Assembly (NCBI GenBank): GCA_002435715.1
Contig: DISD01000022.1
Coordinates: 1 to 37,916, forward strand
DNA from: Rhodospirillaceae bacterium UBA6219
GTDB lineage: Bacteria > Pseudomonadota > Alphaproteobacteria > Rhodospirillales > Magnetospirillaceae
Length of the DNA: 37,916 bases
Direction: 5' to 3'
Shown here: piece by piece, positions 29,236 through 37,916 of the stretch
Layout: each line of letters starts with the position of its first letter
Numbering within the stretch: the stretch's first letter is position 1
Translations under genes and position numbers: made by a program
Notes under the pieces: generated by a model
Told to the model about the DNA's origin: nothing
The model's database searches: none
The model's input: only the letters and a program-made list of their open reading frames with translations

Positions 29236-31985
29236 CAGCTATCCTCCTTCTCAAGGCTGAGCTCGAAGGTCATGCCGTCCGGCAGTTTCTTGAGCAGTTC
29301 CTTGAGCTGGGCACCGTTTGCCGCAGACACCTTGATCGCGACTTCCGCCACCTGTGTGGCGGGGCCGATGCCCCAGCCTTCGAGCTTGCCGATCAGATTG
29401 AGCGGTGAGGTGGCCGGGTTGCTTAGAGGGATGCGAGGCTTGCCGCCAGCGCCCGTGGCCCCACCACCGAAGATCCCGCCGTCAGACGGAGGCGTGCTGC
29501 CCCCGGTTGGTGTGTCACCGCCATTGGGGTTTGGCTGCGGCGATGTTCCGTCGCCAAACAAGCCTTCACCTCCCTCGCCAGCAGGTGGTTGTGGCGCGGG
29601 TGCGGGAGGCGTGGTTCCACCCGTGGTCGGCACCGCCGATGGTTCCATCAGGAACACTTCGTCGAGCTGGCGACCGGTATAGGAGAGTTTTGGACGCAGG
29701 CGTTTCCACGCCGCTTCCTCGTCTTCACCCGGATGAGTCTGGAGGTATTCAAGGCCGCGCAGGTTGATGGCGATTTTGCCCCGCGCGCACAGGCGCAAGA
29801 TGCGTTCCTTCATCGCGGTTTCGCCAAGCCAGGGGATGCAATCCTGACCCGCCGGACGAGGCTCCTGAAGCTCGCGCAGCAACTTGCCTACGGCCGAGTT
29901 TTCGGCGGCTGCTTCCCGCACGAGGTCTTCAAAGTCCTCGGGAACGAACAGGTCGATGGTCAGCGCCTCTTCGATGCCTTCGGGAATTTGCGCGCCTTGC
30001 TTCTTCAGACTCTCGACGCTGAACATGCACTGGTTCGGATCGGCAAAATTCCAGCGATGCAGTACGGCAAAGCGATCGAAGCGCTTCTTGAGATTATCGC
30101 GCAACGCCCCCTGGAATTCGGTGTGCAGCTTCTTGTACTCAGGATTCTGGCCGCTCCACTCCTGCGCCTTCATCTCGGCGCGGGCCAGGATCAGCAGATC
30201 ACGATCCTGGAAAGCATTTGACGAGCCGGATCGCGGCAACAGGAAGCGAATGGTGTTGCGACGCTTCTGCAAGTGATCCTTGAGCCAGCGGCCAAGGCGC
30301 TGGTCAATGTTGTCGGGCTCTTCCGGCAGCACCAAGATGGGCAGACGGTCATCCCATCGATCCGGATGCTCGGCTTCATCGAGTGTTGACCACGGGTCGG
30401 TCTGCCAGGCTTGCTGCAACGCGATCACGCGGAATGTCTTCGCGACCTCGTCGGTACCGCCGATCACATAGCGAACCTGCTTGGCGAGCTGGGTCTGGTC
30501 GGAACCATCGGCGAACAGCTTGTCGTTGCGCGCGCAGGCCATCAGCTTGGCCCGCGGGTTCTCTTCCTCGCGGAAAACCAGTCGGGGGCCATCCTGGTGG
30601 ATGTTGAAGCTGTTTTCGACGATGGTCGCCAGTTCGACTTGGAACGCATTGTCGTCGATAGCTTTGTTCCGCGTGATATCAACCTGTAGGATCGCGGGCT
30701 CGGCGCCGGCCAGGTTGCCGACGGCAATCGAGCGCAGCCACAAGGCACCTACGATTTCCTGAAGGTGCGGGGCATGGGTTGCGTGGCTGGAAACCGCCTC
30801 GGTGACCGAAATGATGTTCTGCTGTGCCTTCGCACGTAACGTGCGGTGATGCTCATTGGACACGGAATCAAGCAGGGCGGCGATGCCTGACGCATCGTCA
30901 TCCAGACGGAAGTCTGCGGCCGTAAGCACCGGAGCGACCTCGCCACGGCTCTTGTAGAGGTTGGCCAGGATGCGAATCATGTCGCGCGTTTCCTGGGCGT
31001 CGGTCGCAATCAGCACCTGCTCTTCGAGAAGTCGCAACAGATGCGGCGCGTAGGGCCAGGACTCGATGAATTCACTGCGCTTCCGCTCCTGCTCGGCGGG
31101 AGGAACAGCGAGCAAGCGGAAGTACTCTGTTACGTGCTGAGCGACCAGCGCTTCAATCGTGCCATTCGCAATCTGTAGTCGGTTGTCGAAGAGGCGATGC
31201 AGCAACATCCGGCGACGATCCTGCTGGATGCGCTCTGCATTGCCACCCGCCTTGAAGTCGATGGCAACCGGATTGACGCGGTGTACCTGTTGGTAAGCGT
31301 CGCTGCCCCCGTTGCGAACCGAAATCACCAGCACCAGAAGGTCTGGCCGCTCCTTTGCAATCTCCGAAAGGATCTGGATGAAGTTGAACGCCCAGATCTT
31401 CCATGGGTATTGCTTCGTGTTGGTCAGGCCGTCGTACCACGTCTGGAATTCGTCCAGAAGCAGCATAGTCGGCTTGTGCTCCAGCATCTCAAGGATCAGC
31501 TTGTCGGAAGGAATGTCGGTCTTGGCCGCGCCCATGCCTTCCCATTTGCCCTTGATGTAGGTGCCGTGGGGATGGCGCTCGAACAGCAGGTCCCACAGGA
31601 ACTTGTAGCGTTGCCGATGAAGGCTCTCGCCAATCACCTCCATTCCGGAGCGCAGGCCAATCTTGCCGATCTGCGGGTCGCCCAGCATGGTTGCCCAGGA
31701 ATTTAGCCAAGCACCGGTCGAGGTGGCGTCATTTACCGCGTGGTATAGCGCCGCCATCAAGTGAGACTTACCAAGGCCACGCTCGCCGATCACCACCACC
31801 GGACGCCCCTGATCCGGTCCGACCGCCTCGATCCCTTTTAGAAGGTCGTGAGTCGGGTAGGTGATTTGGAGAAATTCTTTAGCTGCGATCTGAGTCGCGC
31901 CGGTGTTGGTCTCGTTTGACAGCTCGATGGCCGTTCCCTTGAGGCGCTTACCTCGGAATTCTTCGCGCAGCACAAGGCCCAGCAT
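29235..31985 (-). CDS. DUF499 AAA ATPase (BrxC/PglY-like)
   Basis: A 916-aa P-loop ATPase with Walker A GERGLGKS (67-74) and Walker B MLLLDEFQTW (174-183), then a long alpha-helical body. The N-terminal layout with THDLLKGIEAVGPDQGRPVV just before the P-loop is typical of the DUF499 family, which serves as PglY/BrxC in BREX and occurs with DUF1156 methylases. Residues 782-848 are a Pro/Gly/Thr-rich linker with two LFGDG/IFGGG modules, followed by a ~68-aa C-terminal domain (SPLNLIGKLEGWGIG onward) that probably docks a partner. The ATG is 3 bases behind the HTH gene stop, with AAGGGGGAA as ribosome binding site. It is cytoplasmic. The ATPase likely forms the motor or assembly platform of the system. 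Confidence 0.88.
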   Translation of the reverse strand: MLGLVLREEFRGKRLKGTAIELSNETNTGATQIAAKEFLQITYPTHDLLKGIEAVGPDQGRPVVVIGERGLGKSHLMAALYHAVNDATSTGAWLNSWATMLGDPQIGKIGLRSGMEVIGESLHRQRYKFLWDLLFERHPHGTYIKGKWEGMGAAKTDIPSDKLILEMLEHKPTMLLLDEFQTWYDGLTNTKQYPWKIWAFNFIQILSEIAKERPDLLVLVISVRNGGSDAYQQVHRVNPVAIDFKAGGNAERIQQDRRRMLLHRLFDNRLQIANGTIEALVAQHVTEYFRLLAVPPAEQERKRSEFIESWPYAPHLLRLLEEQVLIATDAQETRDMIRILANLYKSRGEVAPVLTAADFRLDDDASGIAALLDSVSNEHHRTLRAKAQQNIISVTEAVSSHATHAPHLQEIVGALWLRSIAVGNLAGAEPAILQVDITRNKAIDDNAFQVELATIVENSFNIHQDGPRLVFREEENPRAKLMACARNDKLFADGSDQTQLAKQVRYVIGGTDEVAKTFRVIALQQAWQTDPWSTLDEAEHPDRWDDRLPILVLPEEPDNIDQRLGRWLKDHLQKRRNTIRFLLPRSGSSNAFQDRDLLILARAEMKAQEWSGQNPEYKKLHTEFQGALRDNLKKRFDRFAVLHRWNFADPNQCMFSVESLKKQGAQIPEGIEEALTIDLFVPEDFEDLVREAAAENSAVGKLLRELQEPRPAGQDCIPWLGETAMKERILRLCARGKIAINLRGLEYLQTHPGEDEEAAWKRLRPKLSYTGRQLDEVFLMEPSAVPTTGGTTPPAPAPQPPAGEGGEGLFGDGTSPQPNPNGGDTPTGGSTPPSDGGIFGGGATGAGGKPRIPLSNPATSPLNLIGKLEGWGIGPATQVAEVAIKVSAANGAQLKELLKKLPDGMTFELSLEKEDS

Positions 31986-31988
31986 CGC

Positions 31989-32201
31989 TCATTCCCCCTT
32001 TGATCCAGCGCCGGATATATTCCCCGGATCGCGGTCTGTTTGTTTCGCCATCCAGGCCGCAAGGTCAGCGCGACGAAACCGCCATGACCCCCCAACCTTG
32101 AATGAGGGTATTTCCCCCTCAGATGCTAAGCGGTAAATCGTGCGCTCAGTGACTTTGAGGAATTCAGCCACCTCACGAACGGTCATGATCTCGTCGGGCA
32201 T
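31989..32201 (-). CDS. Excisionase-type HTH DNA-binding protein
   Basis: A 70-aa protein with the HTH_17/excisionase signature MTVREVAEFLKVTERTIYRL followed by the wing EGEIPSFKVGGSWRFRR and a DLAAWM helix. The frame is open to ATG 32243, but ATG 32201 is preferred: GGAG lies 10 bases before it, and 32243 falls inside a promoter-like AT-rich stretch. It is the first gene of the defence operon, 3 bases before the DUF499 start. Such small regulators often control the operon they head, so it may bind the divergent region shared with the IetAS pair. It could instead act as a recombination directionality factor, though no integrase is nearby. Confidence 0.8.
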   Translation of the reverse strand: MPDEIMTVREVAEFLKVTERTIYRLASEGEIPSFKVGGSWRFRRADLAAWMAKQTDRDPGNISGAGSKGE

Positions 32202-32237
32202 AGGTGCGTATCTCCAGCGCCGAGCACAGAGTAAAAT

Positions 32238-32266
32238 ATTCAAAAATTTTCAATGCCGCCAGCCAA
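32238..32266 (-). promoter_or_regulatory. Likely promoter of the minus-strand defence operon
   Basis: Read on the minus strand, TTGGCT (32261-32266) and TTGAAT (32238-32243) are separated by 17 bases and lie in an AT-rich block unusual for this window. A start near 32231 would give a ~30-base leader before the preferred HTH start at 32201. The overlapping quasi-palindrome (TTCAAAA/TTTTCAA, 32239-32253) could be an operator. Confidence 0.4.
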
Positions 32267-32512
32267 ATGGGCTGCTCAACCGTAAATAAGTGTTTCTTTT
32301 TGTTGCGTGGGGTCGTCCTTCGACGTCGCTTTGATCTCGACGGTGCGATACAGGTCGTTGCGTCGGACACGTAACGGCTTGCGAAATGCATCGTTGACTT
32401 CTCCCCCTTCAGATGATTCAACCCGTCTGCGCATTAATTCCGTTAACCACTGACACGGCATTGATGCGCTACAATATGTGATGAACGATATGGCAGCGGG
32501 TAGGATCGCCTG
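32267..32512. promoter_or_regulatory. Remaining divergent region between defence operon and IetAS
   Basis: No convincing gene. A -10-like TACAAT sits at 32470-32475 on the plus strand, but I see no good -35 at the right distance. AGGA about 8 bases before ATG 32513 is the ribosome binding site of the ATPase gene. The region probably holds the IetAS promoter. Confidence 0.3.
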
Positions 32513-33496
32513 ATGGCGACGGCAGATCAGATTCTTGCGCTGGTGCGCAGCTTCGTATCCGAAGAGGACGAACAGTTCCTCGCGGTGGCGATGCAGGTGG
32601 CTGCCCACGAGGCCCGTCAAGGGCACCGTGACGTTGCTCGGCAGCTCAAGGAATTGATCGAGAAGGCTAAGGCCCGTCCGGCCAACGTCAGCCATGCGCG
32701 GCGACCGGTGCCCATCGTTCAGCCCAAGGGCGATCTGGCCAGCCTGCTGAGCGCCAGCTATCCGGACGAACAGCTGTCCGATCTGGTTCTCTCCGACGAA
32801 AACGTCGATCGCCTCCATCGAGTCGTGCTGGAACAGCGGCAGCGCGACAAACTTGGGGCGCATGGCTTGGTTCCTCGGCACAAGCTGCTGCTGGTCGGCC
32901 CCCCCGGCACGGGAAAGACCATGACGGCGCGAGCCCTGGCCGGCGAACTGCATCTGCCGCTGTTCATCGTCCGTCTCGATGGGCTGATCACCAAGTTCAT
33001 GGGTGAGACCGCCGCCAAGCTCCGGTTGGTGTTCGATGCCATTTCCGAGACTCGCGGCGTCTATCTGTTCGACGAGTTCGACGCCCTTGGTGCTCAGCGA
33101 GCCACCGACAACGATGTTGGCGAAATCCGCCGTGTCCTGAATTCCTTCCTGCAATTCCTCGAGGCCGATGGTACCGACAGCCTGATCATCGGCGCCACCA
33201 ATCATTCAGAGATTCTCGACAAGGCGTTGTTCCGGCGCTTCGACGATGTCATCAGCTATGACCTGCCGAAGCCCGAGGCTATTCGACGTGTAATCGAGAA
33301 TCGGCTGGCCGCGTTTAACACCGACGAATTGGATTGGGCCGCTGTCCTCGCCGTATCCGAAGGACTGAGCCAAGCCGACATCACCCGTGCCTGCCTTGAA
33401 GCGGCCAAGACCGCAGTTTTGAGCGACACCGAACAGGTATCGTCGACAAACCTGCTGGACGCAATCGGCGGGAGAAGGCAATCTCGACGCGCATAA
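32513..33496 (+). CDS. ietA: AAA+ ATPase of IetAS-type defence pair
   Basis: A 327-aa AAA+ protein: Walker A GPPGTGKT (129-136), Walker B YLFDEFDAL (184-192), sensor 1 IIGATNHSEIL and a C-terminal FRRFDDV arginine-finger segment. An N-terminal ~80-residue helical region precedes the ATPase core. It is followed 22 bases later by a subtilisin-like protease, the gene pairing of IetAS. That pair was first described as a plasmid-stability toxin-antitoxin-like pair in Agrobacterium and later reported as an antiphage system. The ATPase is thought to control the protease, possibly by substrate remodelling or inhibition. It is cytoplasmic, divergent from the DUF499 operon, and shares its upstream region. 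The symbol rests on gene pairing, not on a search. Confidence 0.8.
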   Translation: MATADQILALVRSFVSEEDEQFLAVAMQVAAHEARQGHRDVARQLKELIEKAKARPANVSHARRPVPIVQPKGDLASLLSASYPDEQLSDLVLSDENVDRLHRVVLEQRQRDKLGAHGLVPRHKLLLVGPPGTGKTMTARALAGELHLPLFIVRLDGLITKFMGETAAKLRLVFDAISETRGVYLFDEFDALGAQRATDNDVGEIRRVLNSFLQFLEADGTDSLIIGATNHSEILDKALFRRFDDVISYDLPKPEAIRRVIENRLAAFNTDELDWAAVLAVSEGLSQADITRACLEAAKTAVLSDTEQVSSTNLLDAIGGRRQSRRA

Positions 33497-33518
33497 CTTT
33501 TGAGCGCTGAGGACTGCC

Positions 33519-36002
33519 ATGGCGGATAAGCCGCGCGATCTCCCGCATCTCTTTCCGTCCAATTACGGTGATAAGCGGAAATATAAGGGCAAAGGCGGCG
33601 GCAGTGACAAGTTTCCGTCGAAGGAAAAGCGCGACCATGGCCAGCGTATGCGGTCGCGCCTTAGGGACGCAATCGAGTCTGCGCAGAATGAGGCCGAAGC
33701 ATCGTTGATCGGCTTGGAGCAGACCTCTACTGGCCTATATCTGACATTTCGCGCAGCGTCCGGCTACGACCTCCCTGTCGAGTCTCTGGAGAATGCGCGC
33801 GGCGGAATTGAGGTGGTTCACGCGCAGATAGTCGACGGATTATCCGAAATCACGGTGTTTGTTCCCCGTGGGGCTGAAGAATTCTTTGATCGTAAAATCA
33901 AAAAGTACATGACGGAACTGACGAAGGGCAGCAAAAAATATCCAGAAGGGCGGCCATGTTATGAGTCTTTGATTGCCTGCATCGAAGATATTCAGGCGGC
34001 AAGTCTAATTCGTCTATGGACAGACGATCCCAGGCACTTCCCCCTTCATGGGCAGACAATCTGGTGGGAGGTCTGGGTGCGGGATGCTGCGGAAGAGGAA
34101 TTCTTCGCTGCATTGGAACAATTGGCGCTGTCCCGCGGAGAGCATACCTTGCGGTTTCCGGATCGGCTGGTGATCCCGGTTCGCGGAACGCCTGAAGACA
34201 TTGATCGCCTGCGCTATTTGACCGGCGCTATTGCGGAACTGCGCCGCCAGCAGGAAACACCACATTTCTTCGTCGAACAGCTCGAAGCTGTCGAGCAACG
34301 GCAATGGAGCGACGATCTGCTCGGTCGCGTTCACCCCCCATCACCCGATGCCCCGGCGGTGTGTATCCTGGACACCGGCGTCAACCGTGCACACCCCTTG
34401 CTGGCCAACGTCCTGGATGCCGGCGATTGGCATGCATGGCAGCCCCTGGGACAGCCAGTTTGGCCGAAGGGCGACAATCGGCTGGACCGGGCACACGGAA
34501 CCGCCATGGCAGGGCTGGCTGCGTATGGCGACCTGCTGACCGCGCTGGACGACAACGCACCACTCCGCCTTGGCCACCGCCTTGAGTCAGTCCGGATCTT
34601 GCCGCCCGGAAGCCGGCCCAATAAGCCGGAACTGTATGGCGTCATCACTATGGATGCCGTAGGTCAGGCTGAATTGGCGGCTCCCCAGCGTCGACGTGCA
34701 TTCTGTCTTGCCGTCACCGCGGACGACTGCGACGGTCGGCCGTCATCGTGGTCGGCGGCGGTGGATGATCTGGCCGTTGGCAAGCTGGACATGGCCAAGC
34801 GCCTCTTTGTCATGTCGGCCGGCAACGTCAGGGAGGCAATCGAACCGTGCGACGATTATCTCTACCGCTGCCAGCGGACACCCTCTGCCGATCCAACCCA
34901 GGCATGGAACGGGCTGGTGGTCGGCGCCTGCACGTTCCTCCAGACTATTAATGATCAGACATTTGCGGGATGGGAGCCCCTTGCCTCCCCAGGCGATCTC
35001 AGCCCCTATTCAGCGACATCATGCGAATGGGATCCGAAATGGGCGCTTCGCCCCGATGTCGTCATAGAGGGTGGCAACCTTGCGGTCAGCCCGTCTGGGG
35101 CCGAATGGCGCAGCCCGGCGTGCCTGGCGCTGTTGACCACGCACCATGACATTCCAAACCGCTTCTTCGGCACCATTCACGCCACCAGCGCCGCCGCTGC
35201 GCAGGTGTCATGGATGGCGGCGGAAACGTTGGCTCACCTGCCGGATTGCTGGGAAGAAACCGTCCGCGCCCTGATCGTTCATTCGGCGGTGTGGCCGCCT
35301 CTGGTGGCGGATAAATTTAATGCCGTTCAAAAGTCGGAGCGCGCCAGCTTGCTCCGCACCTATGGATTTGGTGTACCCGACATCCGGAGGGTGCTCGCCT
35401 CTGCTGGAAACGATGTCGCCGTTGTCGTCGAGAACGAGATGATGGTAGTGGCCGCCGGTGGAACAATGCCGGAGATGCACTTCTATCAGCTCCCGTGGAC
35501 CGGCGACCTGCTGCGTGACCTGGGCGACACGCCCGTGAAGCTGAGGGTCACGCTTTCGTATTTCGTGGAATCCAATCCAGCCGCACGAGGCTGGAAGGGC
35601 CGTTACCGCTACGCGTCTCACGGGTTCCGCTTCCATCTGCAGCGCCCGAACGAACCCGACCAAGCATTCTTTGCCCGTGTCTCACACATCAAGGACGGTG
35701 ACGACGACTGGGACGGTGTCGAAGGCGGCAACGATGGTTGGTTTCTTGGGACAAACCAACGGAATCGCGGCTCTCTCCATTCGGACATCTGGGAAGGGTT
35801 TGCCATCGATCTGGCTGATCGCCGGAAACTGGCCATCGTCCCCCTTGGGGGCTGGTGGAAGTCTCGGCGCTCACCGGAAAAGCGGGCACGCTATTCCCTG
35901 GTCGTATCATTGGCCACGCCCACCGACCAAGTGGATCTCTACACCCCCGTCAGCACGGAGCTTGCGACATTGACCACATTGCCCACGGTCATTGAAACGT
36001 AG
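33519..36002 (+). CDS. ietS: Subtilisin-like serine protease of IetAS-type defence pair
   Basis: An 827-aa S8-family protease with the full catalytic set visible: Asp285 in CILDTGVNRAHP, His326 in RAHGTAMAG, oxyanion Asn436 in VMSAGN, and Ser557 in IHATSAAAAQ (a variant of GTSMAAP). An ~270-residue N-terminal region without a signal peptide (MADKPRDLPHLFPSNYGDKR) precedes the catalytic domain, and a ~230-residue beta-rich C-terminal part follows. It is thus predicted to act inside the cell, unlike most subtilases, as expected for a toxin-like effector kept in check by the ATPase. GAGGA lies before the ATG. All catalytic residues are intact, so the gene looks functional. Confidence 0.85.
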   Translation: MADKPRDLPHLFPSNYGDKRKYKGKGGGSDKFPSKEKRDHGQRMRSRLRDAIESAQNEAEASLIGLEQTSTGLYLTFRAASGYDLPVESLENARGGIEVVHAQIVDGLSEITVFVPRGAEEFFDRKIKKYMTELTKGSKKYPEGRPCYESLIACIEDIQAASLIRLWTDDPRHFPLHGQTIWWEVWVRDAAEEEFFAALEQLALSRGEHTLRFPDRLVIPVRGTPEDIDRLRYLTGAIAELRRQQETPHFFVEQLEAVEQRQWSDDLLGRVHPPSPDAPAVCILDTGVNRAHPLLANVLDAGDWHAWQPLGQPVWPKGDNRLDRAHGTAMAGLAAYGDLLTALDDNAPLRLGHRLESVRILPPGSRPNKPELYGVITMDAVGQAELAAPQRRRAFCLAVTADDCDGRPSSWSAAVDDLAVGKLDMAKRLFVMSAGNVREAIEPCDDYLYRCQRTPSADPTQAWNGLVVGACTFLQTINDQTFAGWEPLASPGDLSPYSATSCEWDPKWALRPDVVIEGGNLAVSPSGAEWRSPACLALLTTHHDIPNRFFGTIHATSAAAAQVSWMAAETLAHLPDCWEETVRALIVHSAVWPPLVADKFNAVQKSERASLLRTYGFGVPDIRRVLASAGNDVAVVVENEMMVVAAGGTMPEMHFYQLPWTGDLLRDLGDTPVKLRVTLSYFVESNPAARGWKGRYRYASHGFRFHLQRPNEPDQAFFARVSHIKDGDDDWDGVEGGNDGWFLGTNQRNRGSLHSDIWEGFAIDLADRRKLAIVPLGGWWKSRRSPEKRARYSLVVSLATPTDQVDLYTPVSTELATLTTLPTVIET

Positions 36003-36770
36003 CCGGGCCATCTGTGCGAGTTCTGGATCGGCACTTGGTCTTCCTCTGTGTCGGGGCAGAGCAACCGATTGAAAATACAGCAGAGAGGGTTGGTTGGCGG
36101 TTCCCTTTCCTACGCCAACTTTGCAAGTTGTTGTCGCAGGTCTGTTTCGCGAAATTAGAACGCGGAACACCATGCGGGGCGCAGGTTCCCGATGAAACAT
36201 TCCCCTTATATAAAACGATTCTTGACGCTGGGGCAGGCTGGCTTTGCCGTCGCCAGCTTTCCCGCCCAATTGAAGACCCGGTCCGAAGACAACCCGCTCC
36301 CATCAACCGTGGCGCGGGCCTGGGCGGTCTCTATGCCTCTCTCCGAGGGGGCAAGAGAGGGATGGCTATCCCGAACGTCCTGATCATTGGCGAAGTCCAT
36401 GATGGCACCCATGACGGTGCCGGTACTGACGGTGGTGGGGGACGGGTTGACTTGAAGGGGGGGGTCGGTTTGCTCGGTGACGAACGTCGCCGCCCCGTCG
36501 ATCAGGGCGATCTCGGGCATGGGAGGTGTGCGGTAGACACGGCATATCGAGCGCCACCTGCTCCACGTGGAAGGCCACGCCCAAGGTCCGCTGGTTTCTG
36601 GGTTTCTGGACAACGGGCGGCGTTTCTTCGGCCCCTGCGGGGTTCCGAGCCCGGCCTTATTGGCCAGACCGCGCCATACGGCGTAACTTCGCCCAAGGCT
36701 CTACGCACGGGCGGATGAAAGTTCCAAGCTCGGTCACTATCCGCAATGGCCGGCCATCAGCCGAAAAGCA
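36003..36770. other. Gene-poor stretch between ietS and ettA, possible island boundary
   Basis: About 770 bases with no ORF that I would call a gene. Frames of 135 aa (-) and 234 aa (+) are present but have low-complexity or Pro/Arg/Gly-rich composition, no ribosome binding site and no domain, and they overlap on opposite strands. A REP-like dyad CCTCTC/GAGAGG lies at 36336-36360. No tRNA, att repeat or insertion-sequence end could be recognised. It could contain decayed genes or the junction of the island with the chromosome. Confidence 0.4.
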
Positions 36771-36808
36771 AAGCGCCCTGCCTCCGGATTGGGGCAGGGC
36801 GCTTTTTT
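36771..36808. terminator. Bidirectional Rho-independent terminator after ettA
   Basis: A 12-bp stem AAGCGCCCTGCC/GGCAGGGCGCTT (36771-36782 with 36793-36804) is followed by T-rich sequence on the plus strand and by TTTGCTTTT on the minus strand. It lies just past the ettA stop codon and would end that minus-strand transcript. Confidence 0.85.
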
Positions 36809-36816
36809 CAAAAGCC

Positions 36817-37916
<1,100 letters not shown>

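Noticed and set aside
20951..32201. Assignment of the defence operon to DISARM
   Set aside because: The SNF2 helicase resembles DrmD, but no DrmA helicase, DrmB (DUF1998) or DrmC PLD gene is present, while PglZ and DUF499 point to a BREX relation.
32276..33205. 309-aa minus-strand frame opposite the IetA-type ATPase
   Set aside because: It is antisense to clear AAA+ motifs and has no domain of its own.
36206..36613. 135-aa minus-strand and 234-aa plus-strand frames in the gap before ettA
   Set aside because: The two overlap on opposite strands, contain translated repeat-like sequence, lack ribosome binding sites and show no known domain. They were kept only as a gene-poor region.

Overview
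The window looks like high-GC alphaproteobacterial DNA, most likely Rhodospirillales and perhaps Magnetospirillum-like. That guess rests on codon and base use, on paired GC-rich intergenic hairpins, and on a canonical ettA at the right edge; it is an inference, not a match. It reads as part of a prophage followed by an accessory/defence island that ends against a housekeeping gene.

Region 1 (1-12083, + strand) is the tail and lysis end of a lambda-like siphophage prophage. It holds a tape measure protein, an M-position minor tail protein, a fibre cassette (an Ala-rich coiled-coil protein, three small proteins and a Tyr/Asn-rich 447-aa putative receptor-binding protein), a one-TM protein, a DUF1833/L-type minor tail protein, an NlpC/P60-type tail peptidase, a TipJ-type host-specificity protein, a putative endolysin and a GTA-type holin. 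The fibre cassette lies between the H/M and L/K/J positions rather than after J. Three two-hairpin elements punctuate the distal end. A strong terminator closes the block.

Region 2 (12188-20805) is a mosaic. A minus-strand, translationally coupled operon encodes a secreted PLD-type nuclease, an 80-aa protein, a secreted protein made of five ~21-aa repeats, and an HD phosphohydrolase. Divergent to it is a WYL-domain regulator whose apparent 5' end contains a palindromic operator-like cluster. Then come a DUF4365-like (PD-(D/E)XK-type) protein and an AbiV-family abortive infection protein, both defence-type. A minus-strand envelope operon (lipoprotein, M48 metalloprotease lipoprotein, lipoprotein) and an orphan 118-aa gene complete the region.

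Region 3 (20951-36002) is the core of the defence island. One minus-strand operon runs from 32201 to 20951: excisionase-type HTH, DUF499 ATPase (BrxC/PglY-like), short PglZ-domain protein, DUF1156 adenine DNA methylase (PglXI-like), unknown 166-aa protein, SNF2/HepA helicase (BrxHII/DrmD-like) and unknown 264-aa protein. The parts recall type 3 BREX, but the order differs, PglZ is about half size, and no BrxA, BrxF or BrxL is visible. I regard it as the best candidate for a poorly described system. Divergent from it, on the + strand, is an AAA+ ATPase / subtilisin-like protease pair that matches the IetAS defence system.

Region 4 (36003-37916) is an ~800-bp stretch with no convincing gene, a bidirectional terminator and the C-terminal part of ettA (minus strand, cut by the window end). 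The stretch may hold the right boundary of the island. The proposed logic of the defence modules is as follows. The DUF1156 methylase would mark self DNA, while DUF499, PglZ and the helicase act on unmarked DNA. AbiV, the DUF4365 protein and IetAS would give independent, possibly abortive, responses. I saw no tRNA, rRNA, IS element or CRISPR array.
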